Origin: Atopobium fossor DSM 15642
GTDB lineage: Bacteria > Actinomycetota > Coriobacteriia > Coriobacteriales > Atopobiaceae
Length of the DNA stretch: 64,000 bases
Direction: 5' to 3'
NCBI RefSeq assembly: GCF_000483125.1
Contig: NZ_KI519553.1
Span: forward strand, 995,912-1,059,911
Shown: piece after piece, positions 47,244 through 56,475 of the stretch
How positions within the stretch are numbered: the first letter of the stretch is position 1
Layout: each line of letters begins with the position of its first letter
Program-made: the position numbers and the translations under genes
Notes under the pieces: model-generated
Told to the model about the DNA's origin: nothing
Seen by the model: only the letters and a program-made list of their open reading frames with translations
The model's database searches: none

Positions 47244-49355
47244 CTAGTCACCGCACGGCCAACTTTTGTCCGTCTTCTTCCAGTCGTTAAAATCAAGAGC
47301 ATTTCCCCTGATCTCGTACTCATGCAATTCATAGTCTTTTTTCGCGCTGGCATTATGAATGGTTGCTAAATAGGTACGAACACGGGGTTCGGGACCCACC
47401 ATCCAGGTTGGTATACCGTACTTTGCATAATCTCCATCCACGGCATCAATAACTGTTGCCGCATAGTCCTCATGACCAGTTGGCACGTTTGAAACCTGAC
47501 ATGGTAGAGCATCTTGCTCCGCAGACTGGGCAGGTTTGATAAGCCATAAAGGACACGTAGCTCTGCCAATATCCTTGCCACCATTTGCAAGACCAGCATT
47601 GCCAAGGTCGTGAGGATTAAAACCTGGTTTCCATGATGCGGTAAAGTCAAAACGACCATGATCGGCAGTTACGATGATGGTTGTGTCATCATACACACCA
47701 AGATCCTTAAGCTGCTGGATATAGTCTGCAACAATTTGAAGAGAACCTCGAGCCTGAGCATCAATATCGGACTTCTCAACCTGGAAACCTTGTTCGTTAA
47801 GCACATAAGGTGCATGTGTGCCCAGTAAGTGAATAAACCTAAAGGCACCTTTTTCACCCTCATCGCTTGCAGTGAGCTTCTTATCTACAAGCTTCTCGTG
47901 AAAAGCGCCGTCTTTCTCTACGTACACCACTCCTGCCGGATCTACGTTAGAGTGATCAATCACATTTTCGTTAAGCTGATCCTGATAGAACCAAAAATAA
48001 GGTTTTACCAGCCAAGGCGCACTCTTATAAATACCGCATCCAGCCAAAATATTGATGGTGCCCTGTGTATTAATGCTGGGATCTTTAACCTTATGAATGT
48101 TAATGGTCTTATCGGCAATCTCGTACGGGCGATGGACAGAGCCATCATCAGAATAAATACCTATGGAATATCCTGCATCCTTAATGTCCGACAAAAACGA
48201 ACTACGAGAATACATGGTCCGGCACCAATTACCAAACGTCTCATCATGTTGGGGTTGCTCGCCAGAAAGCAAATACGGGATGGCATAGCGCGTGGGAATC
48301 ATCTTACCGCTGGAATTGTTATAAAAGGTAAAACCATTAAAAGCAGCAAGGGTGTTTTTATCCTGACCTTCAAGGCGCAAAATATCCTCAGTATCAAAAG
48401 TATCCAAGACAAACACAACAGTATTCTTCTTGGGAGAAACTGTAAACAGACCTTCCTCGGTCATGCGGACAACATCCGCATCCTTATTGGCATTTTGAGC
48501 TGCCACAATACCCGTTATTAAACTGACGGTTTGCACTAATACCAATACAGCACAAATAGAAATCTGCAGCAGCTTAGACAAGCTCTGGAACTTGTGAGCA
48601 GCCACAAAATATGCTGCGATAATAAGTGCCCACACAAGCGCATCTATGAGCATCTGTTGTTTAAACGAACCCCAATTTACTGCAATACCCGTTGCTTCTG
48701 GCAAGCCACCGTTAAGCAAAAGTGATTGCAAAAACATCCCTAAAGTGCATGCAGCAACAAGAGTTAGTAATGCAGAAAAACCCTTACCCCAGAACACAGA
48801 AATCAAAAGCGCAAGTATAAGACCACACACCAGAGCAAATACAAACATAATGCCCCAGACATTAGTTGTCTTAAATGCTAACTGAGACTCTGCACCCACA
48901 ATCATTTCTAGGGGCGAGAAGAACAACAAAGACAGTGAACATGCAAGCGCTGGCACCAATGCCAACAGCAGCCTTTTAACCCACGAGATGCGCTCGGGTT
49001 TTTGAGACTGCATGGTGGAAGTAGAACCAACTACCGCCTCTAATTGAGCAGCAGGCACCTTGCCATCTGCATAATAGTGAACATCTGGCTCTATCTCGCG
49101 TTTATCGTCAAGCTTAAGAAGCTTGATAAGATGACGCCTGAGGCGGCGCCATCCCACACCTATTACAGCAGACAGTGCTACCGCTACACCAGCCAATGCT
49201 TGGATGGTGTATGTCATAACCGATGGATCAACATAGGCCTGAGCTGGGGTGGGCATACAGAGTGCCCAAACAAGCGATAGACCCACACCAAACAAAAGAT
49301 CGCACGCGAGTAAGGTTGCTCGCAGATACATTACACGCCTACTAGCAGCTTGCAT
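47244..49355 (-). CDS. LtaS/sulfatase-family membrane phosphotransferase, copy 1
   Basis: 703 residues. N-terminus with a membrane helix followed by PTPAQAYVDPSVMTYT (a segment almost identical in copy 2), a hydrophobic helix and a basic loop, then five membrane helices (about 145-310) and an extracytoplasmic alkaline-phosphatase-fold domain: NTVVFVLDTFDTED (metal Asp), IPTRYAIPYLLSG (probable nucleophile Thr), DTTIIVTADHGRFDF (metal Asp/His). This is the family of LTA synthases and phosphoethanolamine or glycerophosphate transferases. Last gene of the minus-strand envelope operon. ATG 49355 follows AAGGGA. Transferred group unknown. Confidence 0.85.
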   Translation of the reverse strand: MQAASRRVMYLRATLLACDLLFGVGLSLVWALCMPTPAQAYVDPSVMTYTIQALAGVAVALSAVIGVGWRRLRRHLIKLLKLDDKREIEPDVHYYADGKVPAAQLEAVVGSTSTMQSQKPERISWVKRLLLALVPALACSLSLLFFSPLEMIVGAESQLAFKTTNVWGIMFVFALVCGLILALLISVFWGKGFSALLTLVAACTLGMFLQSLLLNGGLPEATGIAVNWGSFKQQMLIDALVWALIIAAYFVAAHKFQSLSKLLQISICAVLVLVQTVSLITGIVAAQNANKDADVVRMTEEGLFTVSPKKNTVVFVLDTFDTEDILRLEGQDKNTLAAFNGFTFYNNSSGKMIPTRYAIPYLLSGEQPQHDETFGNWCRTMYSRSSFLSDIKDAGYSIGIYSDDGSVHRPYEIADKTINIHKVKDPSINTQGTINILAGCGIYKSAPWLVKPYFWFYQDQLNENVIDHSNVDPAGVVYVEKDGAFHEKLVDKKLTASDEGEKGAFRFIHLLGTHAPYVLNEQGFQVEKSDIDAQARGSLQIVADYIQQLKDLGVYDDTTIIVTADHGRFDFTASWKPGFNPHDLGNAGLANGGKDIGRATCPLWLIKPAQSAEQDALPCQVSNVPTGHEDYAATVIDAVDGDYAKYGIPTWMVGPEPRVRTYLATIHNASAKKDYELHEYEIRGNALDFNDWKKTDKSWPCGD

Positions 49356-49383
49356 GACAATTCCCTTGCCTATTTTTTTGCGA

Positions 49384-51531
49384 TTACGGCTGAGAAATTG
49401 GTGCATTAGAATCCCACTCGCCTTCTGGATAGCGCAATACCCAACCAGTAAGCTCCCAATTGCTCATCTGTGACGCATCACCAGTAATCTTGTACTCAAC
49501 AGTACCATGCTCAACGCCTTGGTTATCCTTGCTTAGAGCCATAAAATAGCGAATACGGTTTGAATCATTGAGTGTAAGGACATTCTCGCCAAGACCTTTG
49601 TACGTCACGGGAACCCCTTCAGCCGCAAGGGCCGTAGGGAATACATCTCCATTGCTTACGGGCAAGGTTGGAGAAACTGCCAATGGTGCCAAGGCCTCTT
49701 CATGCGATTGTGGTTGCTTTACTAACAAAATTGGACAAGCAGCCTCATCAAGCTTTGAAAGAGGAGGCGTACTCTTAAAATAACCATGGTCAGAGGTAAT
49801 AATAATTGTCGCATTATCATAAATACCCAAGCGCTTCATCTCGCGAATGTAATCACGAACAATATTCATAGAGCCAACCGCTTGTTTTTCTCGGGTGGCA
49901 TCCCCTGCAATAACCATGTCCTCATTCATTGTATAGGGATAATGGGGACCCATGAGATGAATGAAGCGCACAGAGCCTTTGTCGTATGTATCATCAACCG
50001 TTAGCCCATAAGTGTGCAGCTTGTTTGCAAAAACTGGATCGTTTGTTGCATATGCACCCATATCATTAAAGCCATTGGAATCCTCGTTCGACTTCAACAT
50101 AGCTGCATTAATGTCGTCCGTATAGAACCAGAAAAACGGTTTAAACGCCCAAGGTAAATTACGAAATGCTGCACACTGATACAGAGCTTTAAGTATGCCC
50201 TTCTTATTAAGCATACTGTTAGCACTCTCATTAATATCAACAACATTAGAGACATTTTGATGAATATACGGTGACTCAGTTGAGAGAATATCAGTATAAA
50301 CTCCAATATCATAACCAGCTTTTTTGAAGTCCGTAAGATAGGTGCCTTTCTCAAAACGAGCCATACCCATAGCAGAATAGTTTGTCTCATGATTGGGCGC
50401 GTAACCCGTAAGCATGGTGGGGATAGCATCACGTGTTGGCGTAATGACCGCAGCAGTATTTTGATACCACGTAAAGCCTGTCATCTCTGAAAGTAAACTA
50501 GGAGATTGTTTCATAAGGGGACGCAAGTCCATAGTCTCGTCATACATATCAAGAACAAAGATGACAACATTTTTCTTTGCCGAGACTTTGAGCATGCCCT
50601 TCTCGGAAATAACGTATTTTTGTTGACCAGAAACTGCCGCCTGTTGGATATCTTTGACAAACAAACTGCCAATACCAACACCTTGGATGAGAATAAGAAG
50701 TACCGAGACTACGGTCACGATTTTCTTTGCCAAACTACGATTAAGACGGCTCAACTCAAGCGGGGCAATGCAAATAATCGCCCATGCAATAAAGGAAAAG
50801 ACTGCAACCTTTGTGTACGAATCCCAAACAACCGTAGAGCCATCCGAGCTTGGAAGAGTGCCGTTGAGGAATAAAACCTGCACATAAGAAGCAAGTGTAA
50901 AACCAAATAGAAGCATAAGAAAAACATTGTATACTCTACCAGGAATTACCGTAAGAATTGCTGTCAAAACGATTGTTGCAAGTAGTGCAGGCAAGATAAA
51001 TACATGCCACGTTTGGCCAAGACCATAAATCAAACTTGCTTCATTTCCGGCAATAAGCTCATAGGGTGCCACCAGTAACCATGTCACCGAGAAGAACAGG
51101 GAAACAAGCAATGCACTTATGAAACGGGAAAGAAGCTGTGGCCTATAGCTCACAGAACTCTCATTGCTCATATTGCCCTGAGCAATAGCGCTTGCAGCAA
51201 TGGATACCTTCGCTGCAGCGTCTACAGATGCCTTTTGTTCAGGTGCAATGGTAGAAACAAGAGGCTCTGTTACGCGCTTTTCTTCTATATGTAATGCTTT
51301 GAGAATAATTTTGCGTGAACGCCTAAACGCAATACCAGCTACAGCAGACAAAGCAACAGCCACGCCTGCAAGAGCTTGAATGGTATACGTCATAACTGAC
51401 GGATCAACATAAGCTTGGGCTGGTGTTGGCAAACCCACTGTCCAAATCATAAACAGACTTGCAGCAAATACAATATCGCAAGCTACAAGGGCAGCTTTAA
51501 GACGCATTATGCGCTTGTTATTAGTTTGCAT
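49384..51531 (-). CDS. LtaS/sulfatase-family membrane phosphotransferase, copy 2
   Basis: 715 residues, paralog of the gene to its left with the same layout: signal-like helix, PTPAQAYVDPSVMTYT, membrane bundle (about 140-320), then the enzymatic domain with NVVIFVLDMYDET, ITPTRDAIPTMLTGY and ATIIITSDHGYF. The ATG at 51531 (GGGGGA upstream) overlaps the end of the YidC-TagB gene by 11 bases, so translation is coupled. The gap to copy 1 is only 28 bases. Likely adds a phosphate-linked substituent to, or polymerises, the wall or lipid-linked polymer begun by the upstream enzymes (inference). Confidence 0.85.
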   Translation of the reverse strand: MQTNNKRIMRLKAALVACDIVFAASLFMIWTVGLPTPAQAYVDPSVMTYTIQALAGVAVALSAVAGIAFRRSRKIILKALHIEEKRVTEPLVSTIAPEQKASVDAAAKVSIAASAIAQGNMSNESSVSYRPQLLSRFISALLVSLFFSVTWLLVAPYELIAGNEASLIYGLGQTWHVFILPALLATIVLTAILTVIPGRVYNVFLMLLFGFTLASYVQVLFLNGTLPSSDGSTVVWDSYTKVAVFSFIAWAIICIAPLELSRLNRSLAKKIVTVVSVLLILIQGVGIGSLFVKDIQQAAVSGQQKYVISEKGMLKVSAKKNVVIFVLDMYDETMDLRPLMKQSPSLLSEMTGFTWYQNTAAVITPTRDAIPTMLTGYAPNHETNYSAMGMARFEKGTYLTDFKKAGYDIGVYTDILSTESPYIHQNVSNVVDINESANSMLNKKGILKALYQCAAFRNLPWAFKPFFWFYTDDINAAMLKSNEDSNGFNDMGAYATNDPVFANKLHTYGLTVDDTYDKGSVRFIHLMGPHYPYTMNEDMVIAGDATREKQAVGSMNIVRDYIREMKRLGIYDNATIIITSDHGYFKSTPPLSKLDEAACPILLVKQPQSHEEALAPLAVSPTLPVSNGDVFPTALAAEGVPVTYKGLGENVLTLNDSNRIRYFMALSKDNQGVEHGTVEYKITGDASQMSNWELTGWVLRYPEGEWDSNAPISQP

Positions 51532-53437
51532 TAGCGTCCCCCTGCTTTGCCTTTTGGTGAGCAAGAACCTCATCCAAGATGAATTTACCTGCTACTTCTC
51601 CACCATGTCCAAGGTTACTAATCATGCTGCCACGAATTTCCTCAATCTGAGAGGCCCAGGTCTGAGGATTGTTAACCATATCATCAATGGTTTCACACAA
51701 GCCAGTTAGGTTCTTAGGATCAACCGAACGACCAATTTCATTACGAATACTAATGTCTGAGGGAGTCCACTCAGTAATTTGTTTCCAATCGGGATTGAGT
51801 TCCTTCATGGTGGTGTCTACAAACAAGCAGGGCTTGAGTGTAGTGAAGGAGAACTCAGCAGAAATAGAAGACCAGTCGGTAATCAAAATATCTGCTTCCA
51901 AAATAGAGCTATGACCAGAGAAATCACACTCAAACGTAAGCTCCTCAGCAGGAGTAGAAGCATATCGCTCCATTAATGCATCAAGCTTGGACTTGTAGCG
52001 CTTAATGTACTCGGGGTGAGGGCGCACTGTGATGTGATGGCCGTGACCCAACAACTTATCCAGCAAATCATTAATACAAGAATCTAGGATGTTGTCGTAA
52101 TTCCAAGTTGGTGCAATCAAAATCTCAGGACGCTCATGGACGATCTTCTCCATAGCTGCATAGTCCGCGATCTCACGGTCGAGAAGATCATAGCCAATCA
52201 GAGGTAATTTCTTTTCACGCGTACCATAGAATTTCTCGACAGCACGGGCATCTTTTTGCTGATGAGGACCAACACACAACACACCATCATAGTTGGCATA
52301 CTCGCCACGTGTAGAGGTTACCGTCATAGAGGTCATGTGGTGACACATATATAAATACTCAGTGTCTTTGTTGACATAAGAACGCTTGATATAGAAATTG
52401 TCTAGGTCACCTAGGGAAGTAACCACAACATCCGCATCCATCTTCATCATCAGAGTAATTAGACGACGCTGACCCAAGTAGTAAGGAAGAATGCGAGGCT
52501 CAGATTTTGCAAGGTCAAAAATCTGATCATTGGGATCGCTGGTTACATAGTGAATACGAATGTCGGAATGAGAAAGTAGCCACTCAATAGCACCGCGGAA
52601 ATACTTGTAGAAGCCAGAACCCTCAGAGTAAAACACGAGGTGTTTATTATCAATTTTGAAGAAGCGTTTATAATCTGCACGCTCGCGACCAGCATGAGGA
52701 TCACGCTGCCACCATTTATGCTCAGACTTGGTTGCATTAACCATAGCCTCATAAGAAGAGCGAGTTTCTTCCAAGCGCTCGTAATCAATATATTTTGCAG
52801 GAGGAATAATAATGTTACAGATTACCTGCACCACAATAGAAAGCAAGTTTGAGCATACCCAGTAAAAAGCCATACCGCAGGCAACATAAAAGGCTAAGAA
52901 AAGAGACAGGGCAATGGACATGCCATTGGTTGTGTTTTTCTCTACCGTAGACTGCTCACGCTGCAAGGGGTTAATTACGTTAGAAGCAAAACCCATTGCT
53001 ATAGCAGAAAGCGTAGCAGCAACTACCATAATAAGAGACGCTCCACCATTGGTGGCGGGGACCAAGCCCAAAAATTCGGTGCCCGCAGCTCCACTGTCTG
53101 TAATAGAGTGGATGACATCTACCAGCGCAAACAAGATAAAAATTTGCACAGCCAGAGGAATTAGGCTCAGAAGTGGATGATAGTGATGCTTTTTATAGAG
53201 CTCACTTTGCATTTCGCCAATGGTCTCTTTGTCACCAAAGTACTTCTCCTTAAGATGGAAAAGATCTGGCATAACTTGAACCATTACGATTGAGTTCTTT
53301 TGGCACCACAACGAAAGTGGCATAAGTACAACCTTTGATACCAACGTGAATACAAAGATTGCTACCCAATAACTTCCGGTCAGACCATGTGCCCAATCCA
53401 CAATAGCCAGGAAGAGGTTAGTAAGCGGTTGCAGCAT
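51521..53437 (-). CDS. YidC/Oxa1-like insertase domain fused to a TagB/TagF-type glycerophosphotransferase
   Basis: 638 residues. Residues 1-215 align to the YidC/Oxa1 core: a first helix ending VSKVVLMPLSLWCQKNS (Lys where the insertase groove Arg is expected), the charged cytoplasmic hairpin MPDLFHLKEKYFGDKET, then HPLLSLIPLAVQIF and four or five membrane helices in all. Residues about 255-625 are CDP-glycerol:glycerophosphotransferase-like, with HHMTSMT, IAPTWNYD, ITVRPHPEY and ILITDWSSISAEFSF. It should act on the cytoplasmic face, transferring glycerol-phosphate or ribitol-phosphate to a lipid-linked acceptor; the insertase part may be only a membrane anchor or may recruit the substrate. 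It sits in the lic/teichoic operon 85 bases after the transporter gene. Confidence 0.88.
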   Translation of the reverse strand: MLQPLTNLFLAIVDWAHGLTGSYWVAIFVFTLVSKVVLMPLSLWCQKNSIVMVQVMPDLFHLKEKYFGDKETIGEMQSELYKKHHYHPLLSLIPLAVQIFILFALVDVIHSITDSGAAGTEFLGLVPATNGGASLIMVVAATLSAIAMGFASNVINPLQREQSTVEKNTTNGMSIALSLFLAFYVACGMAFYWVCSNLLSIVVQVICNIIIPPAKYIDYERLEETRSSYEAMVNATKSEHKWWQRDPHAGRERADYKRFFKIDNKHLVFYSEGSGFYKYFRGAIEWLLSHSDIRIHYVTSDPNDQIFDLAKSEPRILPYYLGQRRLITLMMKMDADVVVTSLGDLDNFYIKRSYVNKDTEYLYMCHHMTSMTVTSTRGEYANYDGVLCVGPHQQKDARAVEKFYGTREKKLPLIGYDLLDREIADYAAMEKIVHERPEILIAPTWNYDNILDSCINDLLDKLLGHGHHITVRPHPEYIKRYKSKLDALMERYASTPAEELTFECDFSGHSSILEADILITDWSSISAEFSFTTLKPCLFVDTTMKELNPDWKQITEWTPSDISIRNEIGRSVDPKNLTGLCETIDDMVNNPQTWASQIEEIRGSMISNLGHGGEVAGKFILDEVLAHQKAKQGDANAN

Positions 53438-53522
53438 GAAATAATCCTTACATAATTCGCCTCACAATACCGCCTAGCATTCTAACACCGGTTTATTATT
53501 ATCCTAGCTGTCAGACCTATCT

Positions 53523-54458
53523 CTAGTCTTTTTTACGCGAATTGCCCAATAGTTCTCCCCAATTAGGTGATGCAGATAAGACAGTTCCCACAATAATCAC
53601 TGCACAGCACACAATTTCTAATGCGCTGGGGATTACATGAAGAACAATCGCACTGATAAGAACAGCCCAGGCAGAATAAGAAATGTTGAGCGCCATCCCG
53701 CGTGAGGCACCTATACAATCGATAGCTTTGTAGTAGAAAAGATAGGACACAACACCTGCCAGTGCAGCAAGACCAACCACAGCATTCTCTGGAGTAAATG
53801 CCACCTCGCCAAAAAATTCTAGAGAGCCAGACAAGGGCATAGCTACCAACAAATACGCAAGTGCCGAGGTAGTTTCTCGAATTTGAAGGGCAGTCTCATT
53901 GTCTACCGCTTCCTCATTCATACCCCACGCAAGTATAACAGCCTCAGATCCCCAACCAAATACACACAGTAAAGCCCCTAAAATACCAGCCAAAGGATTA
54001 TCCATGGTACTTCCTGTTGTGGAAGACCAGCCAATGCACACGATAGCAAGTAGTGCCAACAAAAGCATGCCAACCTGCTTGAGTTTCATGCGTTCTTTGA
54101 GGATAAGTACCGCAAGCAAGGTACCAACAGCAGGATAAAAAGCAGAAATTGCGGCAGTATACCCAGGACCAATGTTTTCAATTGCCGCAAGGTATCCACT
54201 CATGCCAATGGGCCCTCCTAGTAGAGCTGCCAGCATGATAACTTGACCATTACGTGTTTTGATGGCTGCAATGGTGTCGCCCAAACGACCACGAACACCC
54301 ATCCAAACCAACAAAATAAGTGCTGCAAAAATGTCATGCATACAGGCAGATACAAATGAGGCGTTTGCAACCACTGCATACAATCCCATTGCCAATGCAA
54401 TGCCCAAAACAACAGTATCAATGGCCCAGAGTATGCCGCTCAATAGTCCATACTTCAT
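53523..54458 (-). CDS. licB: EamA/DMT-family transporter, LicB-like choline permease
   Basis: 311 residues with ten predicted membrane helices in two EamA repeats (GPIGMSGYLAAIENIGPGYT and IDCIGASRGMALNISYSAW are the homologous ends of the repeats). The family exports or imports small metabolites; LicB of pneumococcus imports choline. The LicB assignment rests on position: it starts 17 bases downstream of the licC-licA fusion in the same operon. A related substrate such as ethanolamine or a nucleotide sugar is possible. Confidence 0.75.
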   Translation of the reverse strand: MKYGLLSGILWAIDTVVLGIALAMGLYAVVANASFVSACMHDIFAALILLVWMGVRGRLGDTIAAIKTRNGQVIMLAALLGGPIGMSGYLAAIENIGPGYTAAISAFYPAVGTLLAVLILKERMKLKQVGMLLLALLAIVCIGWSSTTGSTMDNPLAGILGALLCVFGWGSEAVILAWGMNEEAVDNETALQIRETTSALAYLLVAMPLSGSLEFFGEVAFTPENAVVGLAALAGVVSYLFYYKAIDCIGASRGMALNISYSAWAVLISAIVLHVIPSALEIVCCAVIIVGTVLSASPNWGELLGNSRKKD

Positions 54459-54475
54459 GGATCTTTTCTCCTGTC

Positions 54476-56266
54476 CTATTTCTGTCCGTTTTCGTACCAG
54501 TCAAGGACCTTATCGATATAGTCCACCGCATAGCGGTAGTAGATAAAGAGCCACTCGCCTACATTATCGCCCTCGGCCTCTTTGGCCAACGACCAGATGT
54601 ACCAGCACCAACCAGCCAAAACCACATAAGACCAAAAATGACGACGCTCCTCAAATGTTGCGCTGCGACCAAAATAATAATCAAGCGCCTGATTTGCGCG
54701 CTGTTCTGTAAATTCACTACATACGGTAAAGGTGCCAAAGTCATTTGCCACATCAGACATGCCAGCATATTCCCAGTCAATAAGACTCATCTGACCATCG
54801 GCTTCTACTAAGAAATTCAGTGAGAAGAAATCATTGTGTGAAACACACTCAGGGTAGCCGTCTGCATTGGCAAAATCCTTAAGTCGAACAATCTTATCGC
54901 GCAACTCATAATAGCCAGGTACTTCGATGGGGCCATGTTCTAGCAAAAGTTGCTCATAGGATAATCCTTCTTCAAAGAAGTCAAAATGACGCTCAAGTTT
55001 TGCATCACAGTCATGCAGCTGGCGGCACATCTCCATAGCATGCTTAAGCTGTTTGTCATCATTGGTATCCAGAGACTGTGCGTTAGGGATGAAGCGTGAG
55101 AGTTTCCAGCCAGACTCTTCATCCTCATGAATAAATGTACTATCCAAACCAAGGTCACGCGCTAAACGAAGACCAGCAGCCTCACTCGCACGACTAATCA
55201 TTTTTTCGGTACCAACACCAGGATGGCGATAAACATATTGCTTCTTTTGATTACCCTCACCTACCGAAAAGTGACAAGATAAATTAGTAAGCCCCTGCTT
55301 AAGCGGCCAAAATTCATAAATGTCCGTCTTCTTACAACCAAGAACCTCTACGATGTTGTCCAGAATTTCGGAGTCTACATTCTCAATAAAGTATTGGTCA
55401 AAACTGCGAAGCTCATCAAGCGAGTCAAACTCATTGATAACACCATCTTCATAGGGACGCGCAATCATATCGAGCTCATTGATATGATCGACATAGATTT
55501 CTTCCCAGAGCTTATCGGCAGTTTCTGGCTTATCATACACAGCTTCCAAAATTTGCCTGTAGCGCTCAGAAAATGCTTTATCAAAATACACATGGCCCAG
55601 CATAACCAAAGAGTCAGCACCGCCTACTGTTACCTGCGTAATACGATTATTGGCACCAGTGGTAATACACCATTCCTGAGTGGGACCTTCCGCCTTGACA
55701 CAGGCATAGTAAGCTTCATATACATAGGCCTCAAAAGGATTTTGAGTAAAGTAGTCATCCGAAGAACAAATATAGGTATTGGAAAGCTTATTGCGCACAA
55801 GCCAGAGCGTACTATTATTATTCCTCACTGCATATTCAGAGTTAACTACAATGTTTACCTTGTACTTGCTGCGCAAATACAAGAAGTACTCCTTTTTGTA
55901 ACCCACAACAATTGTAATATCGGAAATACCAGCTTCCTTCAGCTGCTTAATTTGGCGCTCGATAAGAACTTCTCCACGCACGCGAAGTAAGCCCTTAGGC
56001 CGCTCATATGAAATGGGAGCAAAGCGAGAAGATAGACCGGCTGCCATGATAATTGCATTGTTTACCTTGTAAGGCTCAAGAGCCTCAATACCTACTTGAG
56101 TAAGAAGACCGTCTGCTACATAACCAGCCGTTTCACAGCTTTTAAGTGCAGCATTAACAGATCCAAGTGAAAGGCCAGTTAATTGACTTAGCTTACGCTG
56201 ACTTACTACCTCATGGGTGGATTTGAGCTCACGTAAAACCAAAAACTCATTTTTTGTCACTGCCAT
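54476..56266 (-). CDS. HTH-LicC-LicA fusion: regulator, CTP:phosphocholine cytidylyltransferase and choline kinase
   Basis: 596 residues in three parts. Residues 1-65: a MarR-like winged helix (VSQRKLSQLTGLSLGSVNAAL). Residues about 70-295: a nucleotidyltransferase with NNAIIMAAGLSSRFAP and KGLLRVRGEVLIERQI, as in LicC, which activates phosphocholine to CDP-choline. Residues about 330-590: a LicA/choline-kinase fold (HNDFFSLNFLVE with catalytic Asp, then LIDWEYAGMSD metal-binding). Both activities act in the cytoplasm to supply CDP-choline for decorating teichoic acid or lipid; the LicD-type transferase is not in the window. ATG 56266 follows GGAG. It heads a five-gene operon. The fused DNA-binding domain may let the enzyme sense its own product and regulate the operon (inference). 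Confidence 0.88.
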   Translation of the reverse strand: MAVTKNEFLVLRELKSTHEVVSQRKLSQLTGLSLGSVNAALKSCETAGYVADGLLTQVGIEALEPYKVNNAIIMAAGLSSRFAPISYERPKGLLRVRGEVLIERQIKQLKEAGISDITIVVGYKKEYFLYLRSKYKVNIVVNSEYAVRNNNSTLWLVRNKLSNTYICSSDDYFTQNPFEAYVYEAYYACVKAEGPTQEWCITTGANNRITQVTVGGADSLVMLGHVYFDKAFSERYRQILEAVYDKPETADKLWEEIYVDHINELDMIARPYEDGVINEFDSLDELRSFDQYFIENVDSEILDNIVEVLGCKKTDIYEFWPLKQGLTNLSCHFSVGEGNQKKQYVYRHPGVGTEKMISRASEAAGLRLARDLGLDSTFIHEDEESGWKLSRFIPNAQSLDTNDDKQLKHAMEMCRQLHDCDAKLERHFDFFEEGLSYEQLLLEHGPIEVPGYYELRDKIVRLKDFANADGYPECVSHNDFFSLNFLVEADGQMSLIDWEYAGMSDVANDFGTFTVCSEFTEQRANQALDYYFGRSATFEERRHFWSYVVLAGWCWYIWSLAKEAEGDNVGEWLFIYYRYAVDYIDKVLDWYENGQK

Positions 56267-56345
56267 ATCTGCTCCAAATATCAAGACTTTTACTAGCACT
56301 CGTAATATGCGGGTACATATACTGTTCAATCTCTAAAACAAATTT

Positions 56346-56363
56346 ATTATAACTGAACGTTCA
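56346..56363 (-). promoter_or_regulatory. Promoter -10 box and palindromic operator of the phosphocholine operon
   Basis: On the minus strand TATAAT (56351-56346) is preceded after two bases by the perfect ten-base palindrome TGAACGTTCA (56354-56363), placing a dimeric repressor site between -35 and -10. Further TGAAC/GTTCA half-sites lie at about 56322 and 56388. The natural candidate regulator is the HTH domain of the adjacent fusion protein. Confidence 0.6.
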
Positions 56364-56391
56364 ATATTTTATATTTAAAACATATTTTTGA

Positions 56392-56422
56392 ACACAAAAG
56401 GGAGATACTACCATCTCCCTTT
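56392..56422 (-). terminator. Terminator after the FKBP gene
   Basis: Perfect ten-base stem AAAGGGAGAT ... ATCTCCCTTT with a TTTTGT tail in minus-strand reading, 54 bases past the isomerase stop. Confidence 0.8.
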
Positions 56423-56475
56423 GCTCTAACATTTATATAATTGCATGAGTAGGCGTACTGCCTTTGATGGATTAC

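Noticed and set aside
47829-48521. 230-codon open frame on the plus strand within the LtaS-like gene
   Set aside because: Antisense shadow of a conserved coding region, with no ribosome site and no protein-like pattern.
55394-55990. 198-codon plus-strand frame opposite the LicC-LicA gene
   Set aside because: Antisense to conserved LicC-domain codons; no start signal and composition follows the opposite strand.
56354-56363. TGAACGTTCA read as a LexA box
   Set aside because: LexA needs four bases between GAAC and GTTC; here the halves touch, so it is treated as a different operator.
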